Shown piece by piece: positions 57,893 through 64,000 of a stretch of DNA of 64,000 bases; positions within the stretch are counted from its first letter, which is position 1, and each line of letters opens with the position of its first letter. Location of the stretch: contig NZ_CP065958.1 of assembly GCF_041270065.1 (NCBI RefSeq), positions 6,262,001 through 6,326,000 on the forward strand, given 5' to 3'. The stretch comes from Streptomyces fradiae. GTDB taxonomy: Bacteria; Actinomycetota; Actinomycetes; Streptomycetales; Streptomycetaceae. The translations under genes were made by a program, and so were the position numbers. The notes below the pieces were generated by a model. It ran no database searches and was not told where the DNA came from. It was given only the letters and a program-made list of their open reading frames with translations.

Positions 57893-60465
57893 CCGACGAC
57901 GACACCACCACCAGCACCACCCCGAAGACCGGGCGCGTCCTGCCCGTCACCGATCTCTCCCTCGTGGTCCTGGTCGGAGCGACCGGCTCCGGCAAGTCGA
58001 CCTTCGCGCGGCGCCACTTCAAGCCGACCGAGATCGTCTCCTCCGACTTCTGCCGCGGGCTCGTCGCCGACGACGAGAACGACCAGAGCGCCAGCAAGGA
58101 CGCCTTCGACGTCCTCCACTACATCGCCGGGAAGCGGCTCGCCGCCGGACGCCTGACCGTCGTCGACGCCACCAATGTGCAGCGCGAGGCGCGCCGGCAG
58201 CTCGTGCAGCTCGCCCGCGAGCACGACGTGCTGCCGATCGCGATCGTCCTCGACCTGCCCGAGGACGTCTGCGCCGCGCGCAACGCGGCCCGCCCCGACC
58301 GCGCGGACATGCCCGGACACGTCATCCAGCGGCACCGCCGCGAGCTGCGCCGCTCGCTGAAGGGCCTGGAGCGCGAGGGCTTCCGCAAGGTGCACGTGCT
58401 GCGCAGCGTGGCGGAGGTGGACGCGGCCGAGGTCGTCCTGGAGAAGCGGTTCAACGATCTGCGGCACCTCACCGGCCCGTTCGACATCATCGGCGACGTG
58501 CACGGCTGCCGCTCCGAGCTGGAGACGCTGCTCGCGAAGCTGGGATACGTGGACGGGCACCACCCGGAGGGCCGGACCGCCGTCTTCGTCGGCGACCTGG
58601 TCGACCGCGGCCCCGACAGCCCGGGCGTGCTGCGCCGTGTGATGGGCATGGTGGCGGCCGGGGACGCGCTGTGCGTGCCCGGAAACCACGAGAACAAGCT
58701 CGGGCGCTGGCTGCACGGCCGCAAGGTGCAGCAGACGCACGGACTCGCCGAGACGATCGAGCAGCTGGAGCGCGAGCCGGCGGAGTTCCGGGCCGAGGTC
58801 GCGGCCTTCGTCGACGGCCTGGTCAGCCACTACGTCCTCGACGGGGGCCGGCTGGTGGTCTGTCACGCCGGTCTGCCGGAGAAGTACCACGGCCGGACCT
58901 CGGGGCGGGTGCGCTCGCACGCGCTGTACGGGGACACCACCGGCGAGACCGACGAGTTCGGGCTGCCGGTGCGCTACCCGTGGGCCGAGGACTACCGGGG
59001 CCGGGCGACCGTGGTCTACGGCCACACCCCGGTGCCGAACACCTCGTGGATCAACAACACCCTCTGCCTCGACACGGGTGCCGTGTTCGGCGGGAAGATG
59101 ACCGCGCTGCGCTGGCCGGAGCGCGAGCTCGTCGACGTACCGGCGGAGCGGGTCTGGTACGAGCCGGCCAAGCCGCTCGCGCCCGAGGCGCCCGGCGGGC
59201 ACCAGGGCCGGCCGCTGGACCTCGCCGACGTGCACGGACGCCGGATCGTGGAGACCCGCCTGATGGGCAATGTCGCCGTTCGGGAGGAGAACGCGGCGGC
59301 GGCCCTGGAGGTCATGAGCCGTTTCGCCGTCGACCCGCGGCTGCTCGCCTACCTCCCGCCGACCATGGCGCCGACCGCCACCTCGAAGGTGGACGGCTAC
59401 CTGGAGCACCCGGCGGAGGCGTTCGCGCAGTACGCGGCCGACGGGGTCGGACGGGTCGTGTGCGAGGAGAAGCACATGGGGTCGCGGGCCGTCGTCCTCG
59501 TCTGCAAGGACGCGGCGGTGGCGGCGGAACGATTCGGCGTGGCCGCCGGCGCCGGGGTGACCGGCGTCGTGCACACCCGCACCGGCCGGCCCTTCTTCGA
59601 CGACCGGGCGACCACCGAGCAGGTGCTCGCGCGGCTGCGGGCGGCGATCGGTGCCGCCGGGCTGTGGGAGGAGCTCGACACCGACTGGCTGCTGCTCGAC
59701 GGCGAGCTGATGCCGTGGTCCCTGAAGTCGGCCGGTCTGCTCCGCTCGCAGTACGCGGCGGTCGGCGCCGCCTCCCGGGTGGTCTTCCCCGGCGCGCTGG
59801 GGGCGCTCGAACAGGCGGCCGCACGCGGGGTGCCGGGCGTGGACGCGCTGCTCGGCCGGCAGCGGGAGCGGGCGGCGGACGCGGCGGCGTTCACCGACGC
59901 GTACCGGCGCTACTGCTGGCCGACCGAGGGCCTGGAGGGCGTGCGGTTCGCGCCGTTCCAGGTGCTCGCGGCGCAGGGGCGCTCGCTGGCCGCCGTACCC
60001 CACGACGAGCAGCTGGCCTGGCTCGACCTGCTGGTCGAGCACGACCCGACCGGACTGCTCCAGGTCACCCGGCGGCTCGTGGTCGACCCGGCCGACGAGG
60101 CCTCCGTACGGGCCGGAGTCGACTGGTGGCTGGAGCTGACCGCGGCCGGCGGCGAGGGCATGGTCGTCAAGCCGCTCGCGGCCGTCGCCACCGGTAAGGA
60201 CGGGCGGCCGGTGCAGCCGGGCGTCAAGGTCCGCGGCCGGGAGTACCTGCGGATCATCTACGGCCCGGAGTACACCCGTCCGGACAACCTGGAGCGGCTG
60301 CGGAACCGGTTCCTCGGCCACAAGCGCTCGCTCGCCCTGCGCGAGTACGCGCTCGGCCTGGAGGCGCTCGACCGGCTGGCCGCAGGGGAGCCGCTGTGGC
60401 GGGTCCACGAGGCCGTGTTCGCGGTCCTCGCCCTGGAGTCGGAGCCGGTCGACCCGCGGCTCTGA
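57889..60465 (+). CDS. pnkp: Polynucleotide kinase-phosphatase-ligase Pnkp
   Basis: 858 residues, all three catalytic modules: kinase P-loop GATGSGKST (~30-38), metallophosphatase GDVHGC, GDLVDRGP and GNHENK (~203-270), and ligase motif EKHMGSR with nucleotidyl Lys528. It heals and seals broken RNA (typically ribotoxin-cut tRNA) with Hen1. ATG follows AAGGAGG and overlaps the hen1 stop, as in other bacterial Pnkp/Hen1 operons. Confidence 0.97.
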   Translation: MTDDDTTTSTTPKTGRVLPVTDLSLVVLVGATGSGKSTFARRHFKPTEIVSSDFCRGLVADDENDQSASKDAFDVLHYIAGKRLAAGRLTVVDATNVQREARRQLVQLAREHDVLPIAIVLDLPEDVCAARNAARPDRADMPGHVIQRHRRELRRSLKGLEREGFRKVHVLRSVAEVDAAEVVLEKRFNDLRHLTGPFDIIGDVHGCRSELETLLAKLGYVDGHHPEGRTAVFVGDLVDRGPDSPGVLRRVMGMVAAGDALCVPGNHENKLGRWLHGRKVQQTHGLAETIEQLEREPAEFRAEVAAFVDGLVSHYVLDGGRLVVCHAGLPEKYHGRTSGRVRSHALYGDTTGETDEFGLPVRYPWAEDYRGRATVVYGHTPVPNTSWINNTLCLDTGAVFGGKMTALRWPERELVDVPAERVWYEPAKPLAPEAPGGHQGRPLDLADVHGRRIVETRLMGNVAVREENAAAALEVMSRFAVDPRLLAYLPPTMAPTATSKVDGYLEHPAEAFAQYAADGVGRVVCEEKHMGSRAVVLVCKDAAVAAERFGVAAGAGVTGVVHTRTGRPFFDDRATTEQVLARLRAAIGAAGLWEELDTDWLLLDGELMPWSLKSAGLLRSQYAAVGAASRVVFPGALGALEQAAARGVPGVDALLGRQRERAADAAAFTDAYRRYCWPTEGLEGVRFAPFQVLAAQGRSLAAVPHDEQLAWLDLLVEHDPTGLLQVTRRLVVDPADEASVRAGVDWWLELTAAGGEGMVVKPLAAVATGKDGRPVQPGVKVRGREYLRIIYGPEYTRPDNLERLRNRFLGHKRSLALREYALGLEALDRLAAGEPLWRVHEAVFAVLALESEPVDPRL

Positions 60466-60483
60466 GCCGACTGAGCGCAGCCG

Positions 60484-60516
60484 CCGCGGACCCCTTCGTT
60501 CCGAAGGGGTCCGCGG
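60484..60516 (+). terminator. Terminator after pnkp
   Basis: A 15-bp perfect stem (60484-60498 / 60502-60516) with a 3-nt loop. Confidence 0.92.
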
Positions 60517-60536
60517 CCGGTCACAGGCAGGACACA

Positions 60537-60577
60537 GGGGGCGCAAGGGGGCGGAAATCAGCGCTCCCTTGCGCCCC
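60537..60577 (+). terminator. Second hairpin after pnkp
   Basis: A 16-bp stem with one mismatch (60538-60553 / 60562-60577). Confidence 0.65.
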
Positions 60578-60644
60578 TCGTGTCCGCCCCCACCCGCGTT
60601 GACGTGATTCTTCGGGTGGGCCTAGCGTTCTTCACCCCACGGAG

Positions 60645-60657
60645 TGACGCAGCGTCA
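60645..60657. promoter_or_regulatory. Palindrome upstream of the Crp-type regulator
   Basis: TGACGC-A-GCGTCA, a perfect 13-bp dyad 45 bp before the start; a possible autoregulatory operator. Confidence 0.4.
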
Positions 60658-60702
60658 ACAATGTGACTCTGGTTGCTCGTTGATGTGGGAACAAGCACGC
60701 GA

Positions 60703-61461
60703 ATGCGCGAAGTCGTGCGGGGGTGTGAGCGACCGTTGAGTCTTTTCGGCCAGGACCGGTCCTTCCTGCACGCCCTCCCCGCGGCCGACCGCCGCGCGCT
60801 GCTCGCGGAGGGCGCCCCGCGCACCTACGAACCCGGTGACGTGATGATCCGGGAGCGGGACACCACCGCGTTCGTCCTCGCCCTGCTCTCCGGCTGGTCG
60901 GTCGTCTCGGTCGGCACCGAACGCGGCGCCCGGCTGATCCTGGCGCTGCGCGGGGCCGGCGAGGTGGTCGGCGACCTCGCCGCCGTCGACCGCCGGCCGC
61001 GCAGCGCCACCGTCACCGCGCTCGGCCGGGTCGAGGCCGTCGCGATCTCCGGCGACCGGTTCCGGCGCTTCCTCGCCGCCCGGCCGCACGCCACCTCGCT
61101 GATCATGCGCCAGCTCGCCACCCGACTGCGCAGCGCCGACGTCGAGCGCCGCTCGCTGGCCTCCGAAACCGTCCTCCAGCGGCTCGCCGCCCGGCTCGTG
61201 GAACTCGCCGAACGGGCGGGCCGGCGCGCCGAGTCCGGCACCGTACTCGAACTGCCGCTGCCCCAGCACGATCTGGCGGCGGCCATCGGGGCGACCCGCG
61301 AAGCCGTGGCCAAGGCGCTGCGGCTGCTGCGCGAGCAAGGGGTCGTCCGCACCGCCCAACGCACCGTGGTCGTCGTCGACATGCCCCTGCTCGTGCTGCT
61401 CGCGCAGGGGCGCGCACACCCCGGCGCACATTCGTCGGACAAACAACCCCCGGCTGTGTAA
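60703..61461 (+). CDS. Crp/Fnr-family transcriptional regulator
   Basis: 252 residues: N-terminal cyclic-nucleotide-binding-like barrel (EPGDVMIRERDTTAFVLALLSGW, GAGEVVGDLAAVDRRPRSATVTAL, the phosphate-binding cassette region) and a C-terminal winged helix (LPLPQHDLAAAIGATREAVAKALRLLREQGVV). The start is uncertain (ATG 60703; TTG 60673 or a later GTG possible). It lies 131 bp before a nucleotide-cyclase-like protein, so a nucleotide signal link is plausible. Confidence 0.88.
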   Translation: MREVVRGCERPLSLFGQDRSFLHALPAADRRALLAEGAPRTYEPGDVMIRERDTTAFVLALLSGWSVVSVGTERGARLILALRGAGEVVGDLAAVDRRPRSATVTALGRVEAVAISGDRFRRFLAARPHATSLIMRQLATRLRSADVERRSLASETVLQRLAARLVELAERAGRRAESGTVLELPLPQHDLAAAIGATREAVAKALRLLREQGVVRTAQRTVVVVDMPLLVLLAQGRAHPGAHSSDKQPPAV

Positions 61462-61592
61462 ACGGCTACATCGCCCTGGTGCGAAAGCCGCCACGCTGGA
61501 CCCGTGACCACCACCAAGGCCAGGGCGCGGGGCGGCAAGGGCCCTTGACCTCCGCACGACGGAACCGCCTGAACGACATCAGAGGAGTCCGA

Positions 61593-62708
61593 GTGACCAG
61601 TACGGGAGCCAGCACGGGAGCGGATGTGGGGGCGAGCGCGGGTGCCCTCCACCGGCTCGTCGTCTTCGGGGACGTCGTCGGCTCCGGGCGCCTCGGCATG
61701 GACGAGAAACGGCTCGTCCGGGCCGCCATGTATGAGGCCTTCGGAGAGGCGTACGCCTCCGTCGGCGTCGAGCCCGGCACCGTGCACCAGGAGGACCGCG
61801 GCGACGGCATCCTCGCCGCGCTCCGCCCGGACGTGCCCCCGGCCCTCATGGTCGGACGCTGGATCGCCACCCTGCACGCCGTCCTGCGCGCGTACAACGC
61901 CCTCCACGGCGGCGGGGGAGCGGGCAGCGGCGGTGGGGGCGGCGGTGGGGGCCGGAGGCTGCGGCTGCGGGTCGGCATGAACGCCGGGCTCGTCCTCGAC
62001 GACGGACGCGGCCTGGTCGGGCGGGCCGTGGACCTGGCCTGCCGGCTGTGCGACAGCGTGCCCGCCCGCCAGGTGATGACGGAGGCCCCGGAGGTCGATC
62101 TGCTGATCGTCGTCTCGGACTCGCTCTACCGGAACGTGGTGATCGAGGGCGGCCGTTTCGTCGAGCCGGACCGCTACCGGCGGGCCCCGGTGGTCGCCAA
62201 GGAGACCCACGAGGACGCCTGGTTCCACGTGCCCGGCCTGCCCGAGCCGCCCGCCCTGGCCGGCGCCCCGCGCGCCGCCGGGCCGGGGCCGCGGCCGGAC
62301 GGGTCACCACAGACCGGCGGTGGGCCGTCGCGGGGGGACGGCTCACCGCCCGGCACCGCCGAGCCCAGGCCCAAGGCCCCGGCTGGAAGCAGGACGTTCA
62401 CGGCGGGGCGCGACATCCAGGTGATCGAGGCCACCACGATCCACGGCCCGATCACCGGCATCCGCAACGAGACGCGGGACGGGACGAGGGACGGGGAGCC
62501 GGGCGGGTCCTCGCGCCCGGGGGCTCGCGGCGGGGGCTCGCGCGGGCGAACGGGCGACGACGTGCCGGAGGAGGAGTGGGAGCCGGACTGGGACGACGAG
62601 GACCCGGACGCCGACGACTCGTATGCCGGCGTCCCCGAGGAGCGGCGCGAGCACACGTACGGCGAGGGCGACGGCCATCCGGACGGCGGGCGGGAGGAGC
62701 GGGCATGA
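61593..62708 (+). CDS. Nucleotide-cyclase-homology-domain protein with disordered C-terminus
   Basis: 371 residues. Residues ~22-200 resemble a class III cyclase homology domain: LVVFGDVVGSGRLG, VHQEDRGDGILAAL, LRLRVGMNAGLVLDDGRGLVGRAVDLACRLCD. The first metal Asp (FGDVVGS) and a second Asp (DRGDG) are present; the transition-state residues are not clear, so it may sense rather than make nucleotides. A GGGGGGGG insert, a FTAGRDIQVIEATTIHGPITGI segment and a long acidic tail (WEPDWDDEDPDADD) follow. GTG 61593 follows AGAGGAG. Confidence 0.7.
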   Translation: MTSTGASTGADVGASAGALHRLVVFGDVVGSGRLGMDEKRLVRAAMYEAFGEAYASVGVEPGTVHQEDRGDGILAALRPDVPPALMVGRWIATLHAVLRAYNALHGGGGAGSGGGGGGGGRRLRLRVGMNAGLVLDDGRGLVGRAVDLACRLCDSVPARQVMTEAPEVDLLIVVSDSLYRNVVIEGGRFVEPDRYRRAPVVAKETHEDAWFHVPGLPEPPALAGAPRAAGPGPRPDGSPQTGGGPSRGDGSPPGTAEPRPKAPAGSRTFTAGRDIQVIEATTIHGPITGIRNETRDGTRDGEPGGSSRPGARGGGSRGRTGDDVPEEEWEPDWDDEDPDADDSYAGVPEERREHTYGEGDGHPDGGREERA

Positions 62709-64000
62709 GCGACGACGACCTCGACCACGGCGGCGGTGCGGCGCCCGACGCGGAGCCCAAGGCCGACGAGGCCCAGGGAGGCACCCCTGGGACGCCGTCG
62801 ACGACCGGCGACGGCCCGTCCGGCGACGCGGCCCGGGAGCCCAACCCCTTCGACCGGGCCGACCGCAGCCCGCTCGGCGGCGCGGGCACCACCGGCGGCG
62901 CCGGGACCGCGCGCGCCGCGCGCCGCTCCCTCGGGCAGGGCTCGCCGGGCGACCACCGGACGGCCGCCGGCCGCGATGCCCACGTCCACTACGGCGACCG
63001 GTACGAGCTGCTGCTCGGCGACCGTCCGCACTTCGTGCAGGGCGCGGTCCCGGCCGAGACCCTGGACCATCTCGACGACGTGTACTGCGAGACGGACGGC
63101 TACCAGCGCATGAAGGACCGGCTGCGCAGCCACCGGGTCCTGGTCCTTTGCGGCGAGCCGGGCAGCGGCCGCACCGCCACCGCCCTCGCGCTGCTCGCCG
63201 AGCAGACCGGGCGGCGGGTCCACCGGCTCGACCCCCGGCACGGGGTCGACGAGATCACCGCCGACGCCCTCCACGAGAAGTCCGGCCACCTCCTCGAACA
63301 CCGCCCCGACGACATCCGTGCCGAGGACGGGCGCCGGCGCGCCCGGGGCGAGCGCGGCGAACCGGCCCCGCGCCCTCCGGTGCGCCTGTCCGAGCTGCAC
63401 CTCGACCGCTTCGCCGACCTGCTCCGCGGTGTCGACGGCTACGCGGTGGTCGTCCTCGGCAACGGCGACCTGGCCGACCGGCTGCTGCGCGGCCGGTACG
63501 GGATGTACTGCGCGCCGCCGCCCGCCGCCGACGTCCTCCACCGCCATCTGCGGCTGCTGCTGCGCGGCGCGCCGGAGGAGGCCACGGCCGAGGCCCGGGC
63601 CCTCGCGGTCCGCGCCGACGTCGTCGACGCCCTCGGCCTGGAGGAGCTGCGGCCGCGCGAGGCCGCCCGGCTCGCCGACCACCTCGCCGGACACCGGCGC
63701 GGCTCCCTGACCGACGAGCAACTCCTCGCGGAGTGCGCCTCCTTCGTACGGGCCCAGGCCCGCGACTGGTTCGCGGGCGCCGACCGGCCCGGCACCTTGC
63801 CCGAGGCCCTGCCGCTGCTCAACGCCGCCGCCTTCCGGATCGCCGTGGCCGTCTTCGACGGCTCCGCCTACAGCATCGCCACCGAGGCCGCCGAGCTCCT
63901 CGCCTGGGAGCTCGCCGTCACCCTCGACCCCGAACACCCGGCGGGACGGCGCCTGTTCGGCACCCACGCCGAGCACCGGCCGGTGCTCGCCCGGTCCGTC
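62705..64000 (+). CDS. P-loop NTPase, STAND-like (3' end beyond window)
   Basis: 432 residues visible, open at the window end. A disordered acidic/Gly N-terminus (1-95) is followed by GRDAHVHYGDRYELLLGD, VYCETDGYQRMKDRL, and a P-loop VLVLCGEPGSGRTATALALL in which the usual Lys is Arg. Next come VVVLGNGDLADRLL (Walker B-like) and helical repeats. ATG overlaps the cyclase-like stop (ATGA). The pairing suggests a two-gene signalling or conflict module; function is not known. Confidence 0.72.
   Translation, partial: MSDDDLDHGGGAAPDAEPKADEAQGGTPGTPSTTGDGPSGDAAREPNPFDRADRSPLGGAGTTGGAGTARAARRSLGQGSPGDHRTAAGRDAHVHYGDRYELLLGDRPHFVQGAVPAETLDHLDDVYCETDGYQRMKDRLRSHRVLVLCGEPGSGRTATALALLAEQTGRRVHRLDPRHGVDEITADALHEKSGHLLEHRPDDIRAEDGRRRARGERGEPAPRPPVRLSELHLDRFADLLRGVDGYAVVVLGNGDLADRLLRGRYGMYCAPPPAADVLHRHLRLLLRGAPEEATAEARALAVRADVVDALGLEELRPREAARLADHLAGHRRGSLTDEQLLAECASFVRAQARDWFAGADRPGTLPEALPLLNAAAFRIAVAVFDGSAYSIATEAAELLAWELAVTLDPEHPAGRRLFGTHAEHRPVLARSV

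Noticed and set aside
57760..60546. 928-codon minus-strand frame opposite pnkp
   Set aside because: The + strand encodes all three Pnkp catalytic motifs; the minus frame is compositional noise.

Overview
The window is very GC-rich DNA with GTG and TTG starts, rare TTA codons, and type II polyketide, SARP, Tat and SepF-like genes. It is almost certainly a Streptomyces (or close relative) chromosome. No transposase, phage gene, CRISPR array, tRNA or rRNA was found.

Positions 1 to about 44,300 (perhaps 45,012) hold an aromatic (type II) polyketide gene cluster that continues off the left edge. From left to right it contains: a partial fatty acyl-AMP ligase, an acyl-CoA carboxylase epsilon-type subunit and an ABM-like protein (leftward); then an 80-aa orphan, an acyl-CoA dehydrogenase, a PPTase, a thioesterase, a SARP activator, the ACP, a SchA/CurD-type cyclase and a DUF1772 protein (rightward); a second SchA/CurD cyclase (leftward); and the core operon of TcmI-type cyclase, cupin, KS-alpha, KS-beta, aromatase/cyclase, DUF1772, ketoreductase, two ABM monooxygenases, a beta-hydroxyacid dehydrogenase-like protein and a flavin monooxygenase. 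A leftward operon encodes a whole S-adenosylmethionine regeneration cycle (MetK, adenosine kinase-like, MetH, MetF, AhcY). Tailoring genes follow: four methyltransferases, two F420/LLM oxidoreductases around a glycosyltransferase, two P450s, a ferredoxin, an asparagine-synthase-type amidotransferase, two SDRs and a Tat-exported protein. A MarR regulator, a DHA2-type exporter and a second flavin monooxygenase come last. The combination fits a highly oxidised, multiply methylated, probably amide-bearing pentangular polyphenol or polycyclic xanthone, possibly glycosylated. The exact product cannot be read from sequence.

The most striking pattern is regulatory. Ten cluster promoters carry the same 32-bp layout: heptamer, 4 bp, heptamer, 8 bp, -10 hexamer. 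The heptamers resemble TCGAGCG/TCCAGCC, as expected for operators of a SARP such as the one encoded at 5421. The layout links the carboxylase/ligase arm, the core PKS, the SAM cycle and the tailoring operons into one apparent regulon. The MarR/exporter pair has its own operators.

From about 45,100 on, genes look like ordinary chromosome: a membrane-anchored multicopper oxidase, a POT peptide transporter, a secreted delta-60/DUF11/RTX repeat protein, a SepF-like cell-division protein, an ATPase with a MazG-like pyrophosphohydrolase, a homocysteine methyltransferase, and the bacterial RNA-repair pair Hen1-Pnkp. At the right edge are a Crp-type regulator and an overlapping pair: a nucleotide-cyclase-like protein and a P-loop NTPase cut by the window end. 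That pair may be a nucleotide-linked signalling or conflict system.
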